From assembly GCA_024734555.1 (NCBI GenBank), contig JANPWX010000443.1:2028207-2092206 (forward strand): 64,000 nucleotides of DNA. The letters are read 5' to 3'. Shown one piece after another: positions 25,052-36,060 of the stretch. A program made the translations under genes and the position numbers. Position 1 is the first letter of the stretch. The number at the start of each line of letters is the position of its first letter. Origin of the DNA: Trochalopteron elliotii. Its lineage: Eukaryota; Chordata; Aves; Passeriformes; Leiothrichidae. Below the pieces are notes generated by a model. It was given only the letters and a program-made list of their open reading frames with translations, made no database searches and had not been told where the DNA came from.

Positions 25052-25083
<32 letters not shown>
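25052..25083 (+). repeat. T32 homopolymer
   Basis: Thirty-two uninterrupted T. It directly borders the CpG-rich element at 25,084. Read on the minus strand it could be a poly(A) tail, and read on the + strand it looks like a polypyrimidine tract ending ccttttcag. Confidence 0.95.
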
Positions 25084-25362
25084 CCTTTTCAGACCTAGCC
25101 GGTAGCATACAATTTGCCATTTTTCACATTAGCTCTTAAATAGCTCACACTTGCTCGCATCACGAGGCACTTAACAGCTCCCGGGTAATCTGATTGTTCA
25201 ATTGTCTGACACAGAAAAGCCGAGTACAGGATCAGACCGAGACCCCCGGTGAAATACAGGTGAAATACAGGAGGCCGTTTCGGCACAACCGAGGCAGGTA
25301 ATGGAGAATTTGTAAAATAAACCACAAAGGGATGAGTTGTGGTCGGCAATAAAAGCGTGCGA
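25084..25362. promoter_or_regulatory. CpG-retaining element between T tracts, candidate ultraconserved element
   Basis: About 270 bases contain 13 CpGs in an otherwise CpG-poor region. The element is bounded by T32 on the left and T14 on the right. It contains attgttcaat (25,193-25,202), a palindromic pair of SOX-like half-sites, and a direct repeat of gtgaaatacag. All three + strand frames have early stops, so the apparent acceptor (ttttcag at 25,092) and donor (gaggcag/gtaatg) do not bound a coding exon. On the minus strand an 84-codon frame is open (25,095-25,349). Alternatives are a 5'-truncated processed retrocopy on the minus strand with T32 as its poly(A) tail, or a non-coding exon. 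Confidence 0.4.
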
Positions 25363-27082
25363 TTTTTTTTTTTTTTCCTACATCGGAATCCAGAGCTCAG
25401 CTGATTGTGGTGTTTCTGTTTGAGTTATGGAATTTCTCAGGTGCTGTCTGGGGATCAGGGCTGCTCTGCCTGGCTTCACTTTATGATCCCCCAGTCAGGG
25501 ATTTCAGCTGCTTCTGAGACCTGGAGTGATCCAAAAGCTCAGTCCTGATGGATGGCACCTCCCGGACACCACCACAGAGGTGCAGAGCTGTTGACACCGC
25601 ACTTTCCCTTGTCCTCCACCTCCTTGGTGCAGGAAAACTTTCTGCTGCTCCCAACAAATATTCCAGCCCGGGATGCACCATCCCCAACACCCACAGCAAA
25701 GAGCTCCAGACCTGCTTTTGTCACTAACCTGAAATGTGCCAAAGGAAGAGAAAAAACTTGTTTATCAAGAAAATCTTTGGAGAGAAGAACCATTCCCTTG
25801 AATCAGCCTTTCTTTTCTCTCTGTGTGTGTGTATAACAGTTATCCTGGTCAATATTTAGATTATTAAAACCCACCATATGAACACATATCATCAGAATCC
25901 AGAGTTCAGCTGATTGTGGCACTTTTTAATCTCCAGTTTCAATCCAAATTCACGTAAGAAAAACACTAAGGTAATTTTCTTTTGCCATTCATTAATATCT
26001 CTCACTAACCACTTAGTAATCTCTCTATTTTTCTTTTGAATCCCTTTAGCAAATTGCATCAGATGGGCTTCAGTTACTCATGTATTTTTTTACCCTTTCC
26101 TTTCTGTTTCTTGCTTTTTCTCCTTGTGTTGCCTGGATTGTTATTCAGTGTTACAGAATTTTGAGAAATCAATTCTTCTCTATCCTTTTTCTTTATGATG
26201 AAAAAAAAAACCCAAAACACAAGGCGGTTTTCCATAGAGGTTGCCAACCAGGGTGTTCCCATGCACAGAATTCTGCTGCAATAATTTCTTCATTCTTTCT
26301 TCATTCTACCTTCCCCACCACTCCAAGTAGTTTATAACTCTTAAAGCTTCAGCCAAGAAGAGTCTTCCCTTTTCCCCAGCTCTTGTGTCTGTCCTTTGAG
26401 CTCTCAATAGCAATGAAACCCCAAGATTAAGGAAATTTTAGAGTTTTATTTGCAGTCATCTTCTGATTTCAGTCTCTAAGATTTTTTTTGCTGCCAACTG
26501 CTTCAATATTTTGCACTAAAATCCTCATCTAAAGGTGACTGAAGCCTGCAATCCTTGCAGTTGGGGTTTGTGGGCTTTAAAGTGAACCTTAATTTACCAG
26601 CTAAGCCAGCCCCAGCCCTTTCAGCAGTGGGTCCATGGGCTGTGCTTGGACTCAGGCACACACAAACTCCAAAACAATTAAGCATTTATTTATAGCTGAA
26701 GTTGAATGTATGAGTAAGACACACAGGCTCAGGAATTGCAATGCTTTGTTGACCATAACATTTCCCAGGAAGATTTAGAAAGGGGTGAGGTGCCAAGTTC
26801 ACTTTTGCAGCAGTTGCCTCTCCTATTTCTGCTGGGAGAGCCTTTAAACCTCCTTTACCACTGAAATATTTACCTAGCTTTCCTCTCCTCTTTCCTCCCT
26901 GTGATATTTAAGCAAGAGGCTTTATTTGAACAAGAGCTCTTTAACCTCATCACAGGGATGTGTGGTTTTTTTTCCCTCATTTCAAAGTTGTGATTAATTA
27001 ACACAAACCCCAGCCATCCTGCTGGCCCTGCCTGCAGAGGAGCTGACAGTTTGCCTTTTGATGAGGAGGAAGAAGTCTCCAA
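25363..27082. other. Unique sequence, no supported gene
   Basis: T14 run at the left edge, then single-copy DNA. Open frames around 25.5-25.8 kb on both strands have no domain. No element is recognised until the CR1 at 27.08 kb. Confidence 0.45.
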
Positions 27083-27572
27083 ACAGAGCTGGGGCTGCTC
27101 AGCCTGGAGGAGGGAAGGCTGAGGTGTGACCAGTTGGTAAATCACTGAAGGGAGGGTGCAAAGGTGACACAGCCAGCCTCCTTCCAGTGGTGTTCCAGGA
27201 TGGGAGTCAGTGGGCAAAACCTGAAACACAGGAACTTCAGGAAACACAGATTCACTGTGAGGGCGTCCAAACACACATTTACTGTGAGGATGGCCAAACC
27301 AGGGAGGTTCTGGAGTCTCCATTCTTGAAATTATTTAAAAGGTGTCTGGACACAGTCATAGAATTATGGAATATTTTGGGTTGGAAGGCACCTTAAAGAT
27401 GATCTCATTCCAACCCCACTGCCCTGTGCAGGGGTGTCACTGCACTAGACCCAGTTTCCTAAAGTCCCCATCCAAGCTGGCCTTGGCAACAGGCTCTGGG
27501 TGGTCCTGCTTGAGCAGAAGGGTTGGACCAAGTGATTCCTTCCAACCTGAACCATCCTGAGCTTCTGTGAAT
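27083..27572 (+). mobile_element. CR1 LINE 3' end, interrupted
   Basis: CR1 landmarks run in order: ctgctcagcctggagga, gggagggtgcaaag, aaacctgaaacacagga, actgtgagg, tggagtctccattcttg and gtctggacaca. After the insertion at 27,356-27,486 it resumes with tgggtggtcctgcttgagc, gttggacca and ccttccaacctgaacc. About 27 bases are tandemly duplicated around the two actgtgagg words. It is older than the copy inside it. Confidence 0.85.
27356..27486 (-). mobile_element. CR1 LINE 3' fragment nested in another CR1
   Basis: It reads as the reverse complement of the CR1 3' end, from tcatagaattatgg through ttttgggttggaaggcacc to atccaagctggccttgg. The flanking CR1 sequence is continuous if these bases are removed. 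No clear target-site duplication is seen, as usual for CR1. Confidence 0.85.
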
Positions 27573-28308
27573 GTGCCCATTAATCCAGAACCTCAACGTG
27601 AAGCACAGAATCAGACATGAAATGTGAGGATGTCAAGTGCCTCTGAGGCCACCCTGGAAGGAAAACGTGCTGCCAGCAGCAGTAAAAACTAATAATTTAA
27701 GTCAGATTAGGTTCCCCACATCCAATGAGGTTCCAAAACTGCATATCACCCCAAATATCACAATATTTAGATCAGTTTTTGGTTGTCTTTGCTCATTTAT
27801 GAAGCCTCTTGGTACATTCCTCTTTGCTCTCCTATTTCTGTAATAACAAATAAATGTTTCTTCGCCTGGCCGATTTTTTTTTTTAACTGAAAAATAAACC
27901 TGTAACTTGGGGCATGCTTGGAAGTGTTTACAGATGCTCAGTAACCCCGTGAAGACTCTCCTGTCCCTTTGAATTTAATGGAAGCTGACACTGAATTCAA
28001 TGAAGTGCAAATTTCCCTCTCGATTTTGGGAGCTCTTTCCCTGGATTTATTATGCCTGTGATTTCACACAGTGTCTGCAAATGGTGTGATCATACAGCCA
28101 CCAGCTCAGCCAGGGTATTCCAGCTGAGAATTTAGAGACCATAATCTTTTGCCATCAGCTGCCCCCAGTCCTCATCTGGGGTGGATAATCTGGATTTAAC
28201 ACTCTTGAGATCTGACTCTTATTCCTAAGTGGTTTCATTTATTTTGGAGCGGTTTCTTATTAGAAAGGGTGAGTCCTCTGCTTTTAGGGACACCCCAAAT
28301 TCTTCATG
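27573..28308. other. Unique sequence between CR1 copies
   Basis: AT-rich single-copy DNA with no gene or repeat recognised. Confidence 0.45.
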
Positions 28309-28440
28309 CCCCGTCCCTGGAAGTGTCCAAGGCCAGGCTGGAAAGGACTTGGAGCAACCTGGTCTAGAGGAAGGTGCCCATGGCAGGGGTGGAATGAGAT
28401 GGACTTTAAAGCCCCTTCCAACCCAAATCATTCTGTGATA
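28309..28440 (+). mobile_element. CR1 LINE 3' end fragment
   Basis: The order aaggccaggctggaaagg, gagcaacctggtctagagg, cccatggcagggg, ccccttccaaccc and attctgtgata is the standard last 130 bases of CR1 in + orientation, moderately diverged. Confidence 0.9.
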
Positions 28441-30717
28441 TCAATAATATGTCGTGAGATGCTGCAGAAGGGTCTCACAAACCAGAGGGACCTCAGCAGT
28501 TCCATCCTACTCCTGAGGATTCATGTCAGGAGTGGTGGATGGTAACAAACCCCACAGTGGGACAACCCAAACTTCTCCCCATCTCACAAACAGGGACGTG
28601 TGACACTGCCAAGCTCAGTGTGCCAGCTGGGGAGCCTGTGGAGATCACCTGCTGGGCTGTGACTTCAAAATATGGATTTTTGTTGAATCATTTATTCTTT
28701 TTTTTTTTATCTTATGTGTGTGAGTAAATTGCCATGGGCGGGATCACCGCAATCCTGGATCCTGTGTGGGGCAGGATATTTGTCCTGCAACTTCCTCTTG
28801 CAGACCTGGCAGGGGAAGGCTTAGCTTGTTATCCTCCTAATCCTGCTTCCAGCAGGTGCCTGGAAGGAAGAGGAGTGAGAGATGTGATCTCTGTCCCCTC
28901 TGTGCTCCGAGGAGTGATGACAGAGTTATCCTGGGACGAGGCTGAGCGGGAAATGGGAGGGAACAGCAGAAATGCCAGGCCTGGGTCACGTTCCACAGAA
29001 TTTCCCTGGCAGAAACATCTCCTCCCCAGGCTGGCACAGTGACAGACCTGTCCCCTGGCCAGCAAACGAGCTGAGGGCTCAGAGAGAGGCAGAGGTGCCT
29101 TGCTGAGCAGGATCTCATGTCTGCCCCAGGGCGTGGAGAGAGGAATGTGAGAGCTGATGCCTCTGCCAGGAGAGCTGGGTGGCCTCTGCTAAACTCCTCT
29201 CCTGGTTTTAATTTCAACAAACATCTCAGCAGCAAAGCCCTCTTAAAATCAGCTGAGAGCTCCCCACAGAAATAAGAGCTTTGCTGGGAAAGGCTGGGCT
29301 CAAGCTGGAGCCCTTTTGCTGCACAAAGTTCTGAGTCAGGATTTTAACCAGGCTATGCAATTTGCCACGGATTAATTGGAGGCACCTCCTCGTGCCTTCG
29401 GTTCCAAGCAGCCCTGCACACATCAGGAATGCTGGGCTCATCCCATGCCTTGTAATGAAATTATAATGCCACTCTCTAACCTTGCTGGAGGGAGAGTTGT
29501 GAGCTGAGGCAGGAGGGCTGGCCTCCCATACTGATGAACGGAGATTTTAAAGATCTCCCTGAATCTCCACCTTGGTGCAGACAGCTGCAGTGGGTTTCTC
29601 TTGGTTTATCTTAATAGAGCTGGAGTTCATAGCTTTCAATATCACCAGCCCCAAAGTCTGCTCAGAATATTAGGAACTTAGTTCTTGGGGGTTTTATCTT
29701 ACATGGCATTTCTTATGGTGCCTAATCATGTTGTTTGCACATTTTAGCCCCAAAATGATATAAAATCACGGGTGTTCCAGAAGTCTCTGGGAAATATTTT
29801 GCCTCTTTGTTTGCTTCTGATGAAAATCTGCCGAAAAAAACCCTTCACACCCACCAGTCAAAAAGCATTAAAATAAAAAATTCAAGAATCAGGGTTTTTG
29901 AAAAAGCCTGATCTGGCCTGAGCTGTTGGAGGCAGAACTTCCCCAGTGCAATAAACAGTGGGAACATTCCCTGTGAGCCTGATAAAACCTGCTGATGTCT
30001 GCAGGGAGCTGTGCTGCTGGAGAAATATTGTAACCACTCCATCACTGCTCGGGTTGCATATACAGAGCTGGAGCCAGCTTGGAAATGTTCAGGCGAGTTA
30101 TTCCCAGCCTCGTTGACAATAACCACTTGTCTCATGCAAAATATCCACTCCTGTAGGCACAGCAGTTGCTTTTCCTAGGCTGGGATATTCGGGATGTCGT
30201 GTTGCCTGAGTGATTTCCAAACATGTGCAAGTGGAGGGAGAAGGAAAATCTATGGAAAGCTGTAAAAACGTTGCGTGCAGTCCCTGAAGTCGCTGAAATA
30301 ATTCTGTGAAAATTATTTCCCCTTTCTTCATGCAGCCCCAACCTTTTCTATTTCAGTACCAAAAAAAAAAAGTATATTTGGAAAGCAGACTGGCATAATT
30401 ACAGCAGAGAGAAACTTGTGAGAAATGGCAAAATAGCACTAAAAAAAGCCACTGGGAATAACGAGCAAAGGCAGAAGAAAAACCAAACAAACATGAAAAT
30501 AATGTTATTTGTACAAAGTTGGTGTGTAACAAATGCAGAAAGGAGAAAACTCTGCTGAGTAAATTCAGAATTGTCCTGCTGGCCTCTGCTGTGCATTAGG
30601 CAGAGTTTAGTGAGGACTCTCACAATGTGATCTGTGGTATTGGCTTTGTTACTGCTCTCTGCGTGTGCAAAATTTATGGAAGGGTTTAGATTTTGCCCAG
30701 AAGTTGGTCAAAATAAC
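28441..30717. other. Unique sequence, GC-richer 28.7-29.5 kb
   Basis: The stretch 28.7-29.5 kb is GC-richer than its surroundings and therefore open in several frames (up to 132 codons). No domain, splice pattern or repeat family is recognised. Confidence 0.4.
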
Positions 30718-30765
30718 CTGATAAATATCATCTGTTAAAATATTTTAACAGATGATATTTATCAG
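30718..30765. repeat. Perfect 48-bp palindrome with no spacer
   Basis: The first 24 bases (30,718-30,741, beginning ctgataaatatcatctg) are the exact reverse complement of the next 24 (30,742-30,765), with no unpaired bases between them. The symmetry continues outward for about 8 more bases per arm with two mismatches, giving 32-base arms. It is not a simple repeat, unlike the AT palindrome at 11.7 kb. Confidence 0.97.
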
Positions 30766-31840
30766 ATTACTTTCAGAGATGAGCACGATGACAGTGTCAG
30801 GTTTGGACATAGCAGAGGTGTTGGAAAGGTGCTCCCCAGAGCAGATCAGCCAAATGGGCTTTAAAATCCTTGGAGTTTGTTCAGCTCCAGCTCTCATTCC
30901 ATGCTTCCCCTTACTTAAGCAGTAGGAAAGATCAGAGAAAAGGAGAAGAAATATTTTCCAGTGCTGGTAATGTGTGTACCTGGGCAATTCCCATCCTGTT
31001 TTCCAAGGGTTTTCCTTGGCATGGAGCAGGGGAGCTGCTCTCCTCTCCCTCCCCACTGACCCAGTAACTCGAGCAGTTGTCAGTTTTCTCTGAGTCCTTT
31101 CAAGTGGGGCTCGTTTCTCCTCACACCTCGTTTCTGGAGTGGTTCTGTGTCCCTGGGGAGCAGCTGCAGCATTCCTGCCCCTCTCCCAGGGACTCCCTCG
31201 GTGCCCTCCCTCTGTCCCAGGGTGTTCCACAGGGGACACTGAGGCACAGGAATGGCACGTCCAAGCTGCAGCAGGAAATCTGGGTGTTCTCAGGCTCCTG
31301 TTTGATCTGTCACACCATCCCCACTGACACCCCCCTGCCCTGACCCAGAAGGAGGAGAGGAAGGAATAAAAATCCCATTTATTCCTGCGGGCAGGAATGC
31401 TGTGCACACAGCTGGAACACAGCAGGCTCAGCCCCAGCCTCCTGAATTTCAGCATCAGAGAGAGCAGTGAGCTGAACGAGTTCATTATTGGAGATGTTGT
31501 AAGCTGGGCTTTGCAATTAATTTTCTCTTTCTCTCACACAAACCCTGGCTTACTTGACCTGTGTTGCAGTGTACTTTCTCTGACAGAAACACCACAGATA
31601 AGCCTCTCATCAGCAGTGGCCTTCCTTATCTGGGGCTGTTTGGGAACAGAAATGTGCTGTCAGGATCTAAAAAAAAAGGTCTGCTTAATGTCAGGGTCTA
31701 TGCCAAATTATGGCATGAAAAAAAAAGGAGAACATTTCTGATACGAATTTCCTTTTCTTGAATAAACTGAAGCAGGAGAGATAAAAAGCTGTTTCATGAA
31801 GATAAATGCAGAAATAAAATGTTGCTAGCCACGAAGATCA
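30766..31840. other. GC-richer unique sequence with the longest open frame of the window
   Basis: A 246-codon frame on the minus strand (30,745-31,485) starts with MNSFSSLLSLMLKFRR and ends inside the palindrome at 30.7 kb. The middle is Arg, Ser, Pro and Gly-rich as in translated GC-rich non-coding DNA, and the start has no context I can support. No gene is called. Confidence 0.3.
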
Positions 31841-32338
31841 GAGAATAACAGAATCATTAAGGGTAGAAAAGCCCTCCAAGATCATGGAGTCCAAGCTGTG
31901 CCCAAACTCAGTACCTTGTCCCCAGCCCAGGGTACTGAGAGACACCTCCAGGGGTGGGGACTCCAAACCTCCCTGGAGAGTCTGTTCCAGTGTTTAACAA
32001 CCCTTTCCATGGGGAAATTCCTGCTGGTGTCCACCCTGAGCCTCCCCTGGCCCAGCCTGAGGCTGTTCCCTCTCCTCCTGTCCCTGTTCCCTGGGGTAAG
32101 ATCCCAAATCTCCCCCCCAGCTGTCCCCTCCTGTCAGGGAGTTGTTCAGAGCCACAAGGTCCCCCCTGAGCCTCCTTTTCTCCAGGCTGAGCCCCTTCCC
32201 CAGCTCCCTCAGCCCCTCCTGGGGCTCCATTCCCTTCCCCAGCTCCCTCAGCCCCTCCTGGGGCTCCATTCCCTTCCCCAGCTCCCTCAATCCCTCCTGG
32301 AGCTCCATTCCCTTCCCCAGCTCCCTCAACCACCACAG
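31841..32338 (-). mobile_element. CR1 LINE 3' portion
   Basis: On the + strand it reads as the reverse complement of CR1. The 3' end lies near 31,848 (cagaatcattaagggtag), followed by accttgtccccagccc, ccagtgtttaacaaccct, tcctcctgtccctgttcc, gtcagggagttgttcag and tgagcctccttttctcc. Beyond that it expands into a 39-bp tandem array. The large open frames here (181 and 150 codons) come from the CR1 and its array, not from a host gene. It is the same subfamily as 218-556. Confidence 0.9.
32208..32332 (+). repeat. 39-bp tandem array inside CR1
   Basis: Slightly more than three units, each with ccttccccagctccctc followed by a cctcctgg and a gctccattc segment, period 39. Because 39 is a multiple of three, the translated frame repeats 13 residues (LPQLPQPLLGLHS). 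One unit of the same sequence abuts the gap at 208-217. Confidence 0.95.
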
Positions 32339-33404
32339 GACCATGAATGATCTGAACCCAAGACCTGGATATCTCTTTTGGCCTCGTGCTCTGTGCAGGG
32401 TTGGTTTTGAGAGGGTCAATCTTGAGCAAGCTGCAGAGAGAGAAGCAGGACAAGGAGGGCTTTGCCTTTCAGATGTGCATCAAATTGAACTTTCTGTAAC
32501 ATTTTCCAGACGGACAGAGTCCTCGTTCACAAATTCTCCCTGTGTTTTCTGGGCCCAGTTCCCCTGACAAATTCCTGTTTCCATGCACCCTGAGAGATCT
32601 GCTCCTGTCTCCCCTTCACGCATTTCCATGTCTATGAGATTTTTACATTACATATGAGATAACTGTAATCTGTGAAGGGATAGCGAGATCAAGAGAAGAA
32701 TGAGGTTATTCTCTTTGCTTGTCAAACCAAACAGAAATAGCCTTTCTTCTTCTACTGCAATGGCTGATAGAAACAGAAACACAGCAAGTATATTCATTTT
32801 TCTGCCTCTTGAAGCTGGATATGGTTCTTATGAAAAGTTCTCGGTGGCTTCTAGCTGGTAGAAGAGTTTGGCCTAAAATATATTAGACTCACTTGTAACC
32901 ATTAAAGGGAAAGAAAGAAAAAGCAGTGGCAGCAATAAAAATGCTGACAATAACATAGTGGCTTAGTCCGCAGAGATTTGTCAATAATCAATACATGATG
33001 CCCTCTCTAAAAATACTTTGGCTTTTGGCAGCTTTAAAAGTTTTCCTCCCCACAGGCGGAGATCAGACAACTTGCAAAAACTCAGGGAAACTTTGAGAAA
33101 TTACTGAAAGAGCAATAAATATTTAAATCTTGGAAATTCACCCAACAGCTCCAGCTGGGCAGGAGCAGACAATATTCCTGATCTGCAGCAGCATGGAAAA
33201 TCAATAGGATAGAGGCCTGTTCCTGCTGCAGATGTAATACTGGCTGCTTTATCTGCAGGCAAAAAAGCAAAGTTTACTGCAAACACCGTGGGCCTTCCTT
33301 TGTCTCAAGTTTATGAATAAGGAGTGTCTCCACTGAACCTGAGGAAATATTGGAACCCTGGAGGCTGAAAATTTCAGGCTTTCTGAGCTGAGGGGTGCTG
33401 ACCC
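32339..33404. other. Unique sequence, no supported gene
   Basis: Single-copy DNA with no recognised element or gene. Confidence 0.4.
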
Positions 33405-33925
33405 TCAGGCAAATAGTGCATTTGACTTGAGACCTTGTAACAGGCTTCCGAGATTGTGTGATGGCACAGGGGTTGTGGGTGTGGAGTTGGAATGGTGTTG
33501 TGTAATCTCAGGGGGTGAAAACTTAGGTTTGGGGGTTTGGTATATAATAATGTGTATGGGCCAAGATGGAGGATTCAGGGTGTTGTCTGAGTTCTTCTTC
33601 TTCACCTTCTTCTTCCATCTCCTTCACGGATTCGGGTGGTTTTCTGTAACTGGGTGAAGGATGTCTGCATTGTGAACATCAAATGGTCACTATTGGGTCA
33701 AAAACATGAATAATGTAGGTGTCACTTTGGTATTGGGTAATTATCTCTTAAATATCCTTGGTAAAAGTTAGAAGCTCTCCATTTTGCCTCGTTTTTCTAG
33801 CTGGCATGCTGGAGCTCGTGCTGTAAATACTGTAAATAGATTAGATATAATAAACAGCCAAGAGTGAACTCAATTCTACGTTTCCCGTGTCTTTCATCCT
33901 GACCTCTGCCAAAATAAAGCAGGCA
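33405..33925 (+). mobile_element. Probable solo LTR, boundaries uncertain
   Basis: The segment has LTR-like order: a TATA-type word (ggtatataataat, about 33,539), a cttcttcttc-rich stretch, then AATAAA at 33,849-33,854, followed by a sequence ending near tttcccgtgtctttcatcc. That last part resembles songbird ERV LTRs I have seen. I could not fix TG/CA ends or a target-site duplication. The word tgtaaca occurs on both sides (about 33,437 and 33,932), but not in a position that gives clean ends. Confidence 0.4.
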
Positions 33926-36008
33926 CAACTGTAACAAGGAAATGATCCAGTGAGTGGGAAATCAGCTCCTGTTTGTGCAGGAATGAGGTGTCTCCAATGT
34001 CAGGAGGTGTCTCCAATTCGTGTGTGTTCAACACCAGCAGCTCCATTGAAGGACAACCTGACATGGGTTTTGTCCTTCCCGTTGGGTACAAAGGGTCAAA
34101 GAGCACCACCAGGGATGTCTGAAGTCCTCCAGTAAGGTAAACTACCAAGAGAAATCAAATATTTGGTTTCTGTCCTTACTGTAATTTAATCAGTGTCTAC
34201 AGAGCAGGGTTGTTTGAAGCATTTAGAATAATTTGTTAAAAAAAAACGCTTCTCTTCATCCTGCGGAACCTCAATGTAATCCTCACTTTTGGAGCACCAG
34301 AGTATTTTCCTCATGGTATTTTTCCTATGGCTCTTCACTCAAGACTTCAGCTATCACGACAAGTATCATCATAAGACTCTCAGTCTATCTAAAACCAAAT
34401 CCTGTACCAGAGGTTGAAGTCCAAGTCCAAATCTTTGACAACTTGGAGTTCATTTTCTTCAGAATTATTGTCCCCAAAATACCATGGTCATTCATGCCTG
34501 TGTTTGATTAGCTATAGTTAACTTTGCCATGTTAACCAGCTCATAACAAACATTTTCTTTAGCTCATGGAGCATCCAACATTCGGGATCTCTCTTCCTTT
34601 AAAGAACACAATATCTTTAGGAATTTCCCTTCACCCTAAAAGAGCTCCTGTGAAGAGAAAAATTATTTTGCAGGGCAAAGTGTTTATGAGAACGTTTTGC
34701 TGCACAGCCTCAACAGGGCTCCAGGAATTGCCCAAAAATAGAGTTGGGTGTAGGGATCACAAGTGAAGAGATGGCTCTGTGTCTTCCTGTGTTTAAGAAA
34801 CAAATATAACATTTAAGTAAATAATGAGGATGAAAAAGAAGAAATTAAGGAAATTAATTAGGAAATTAAGACAAATATTTCTTAGTGTGACACTGGATTT
34901 TACATTCCAAAATGACGACTGTAGGAAAGACGTGACTGTTTGTTCCTATTAAATATGTCAACCTTTTTCATGGTAAGGTGGAACAGGAAAGGTTTTTAAT
35001 ATTCAGCAAATCTCCTGGTGGCTGTAGAGCGTTCATGACTAATCAGAAGTTCCTTAATGAAGCATTTGTGTGAAGCTCTTTGGTGGGTGGTTAGTCACAG
35101 AAACACAAAATCTGAGGGGAAAGCAGGGTGTGCTGGCAATAACTGCAACCTGTGTGGGGGAAATGGTTCCACTGTGGGCCAGGCACCAGCACTTCTGCTT
35201 CAGATCCTCTTGTTTCACATTCACAGCCAGAGTTGGCTTTCATCAGATAAATGTAAGTAACACAGTCATGAAGCAGTGAAGGCAGCAGCTTGGAACTTTC
35301 CACTTTTTTTTTTTTATTATTATTATTGCAACAGTTTTTTCACCTTTTTTTCTGTCTCAAAAAATCAGCCTGGGAATTCTGACTGTGAGGAATTTTCTCT
35401 TTTCCCTGACTAATGGCACTAGTGGTTAATAAAGATCCGAAAAGCTTTTATTAATGAAATACCTTTTATTGCACAGCTTTTATTCATTTTTCATGCACAC
35501 ATAAAAGGCAGCAAAGAGGAAAAAAAGCCACCAGAACCTACAAGCCCACAGAAATAACCAGCAAAGCCTTTAAAAAAAAAACATTGTTGAGGTAATAGAG
35601 ATAACATTTTTAGACTGCAGGGATGGAAGGTGAAGAAACATAGATCCTCTGGGAGAGCAAAGATCCCTTTAAACCTTTTCCCACACTTCCTGTAGCACAA
35701 TGAACTTTGGGCTGTAACATTATTTAGCTGTAACATAACTTACCCTGGCAGAAACACCAGCTCTGCTGTCTCAGGGGCCATATAATTCCTGGGATACTAC
35801 ATCCCATAAATGTTTTGGGCCAGGTGTAGTTGTACCAAGCACAGAAGAGGAACCATATGGATTCTCTGCAATCATCCTCCTCATGGCTGAGGTGCAGGAA
35901 AATTGCTCCTGGTTCATATCTTGATATGTCCCCTGTTTATAAAGGTGACCTGACAACACTTGGAATTAATACAGATCTTGGAGGATTCTGGTAAAGAACA
36001 CATCAAAA
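33926..36008. other. Unique sequence, no supported gene
   Basis: Single-copy, mostly AT-rich. It contains T13 followed by (ATT)4 at about 35,306-35,330. A strong donor (ataaat, then gtaagtaac, about 35,252) lies 26 bases after a good acceptor (ttcacattcacag), too short a stretch to call an exon. Confidence 0.4.
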
Positions 36009-36060
36009 AATTATGGAGTGGTTTGGGTTGGAAGGAACTTTAAAAATCTCATTCCAGGCT
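36009..36060 (-). mobile_element. CR1 LINE 3' tip
   Basis: The word ttatggagtggtttggg, followed by ttggaagg and a ctttaaa segment, is the reverse complement of the CR1 3' end. The match fades after about 36,060, so only the tip is recognisable. Confidence 0.75.

Noticed and set aside
28539..28727. Short plus frame with an Ig-like flavour (GEPVEITCWAV)
   Set aside because: Only about ten residues look Ig-like; there is no second cysteine at the right distance and no splice context.
31908..32453. Minus-strand open frame of 181 codons with GAGEG-like repeats
   Set aside because: It is CR1 sequence plus the 39-bp tandem array, not a host gene.
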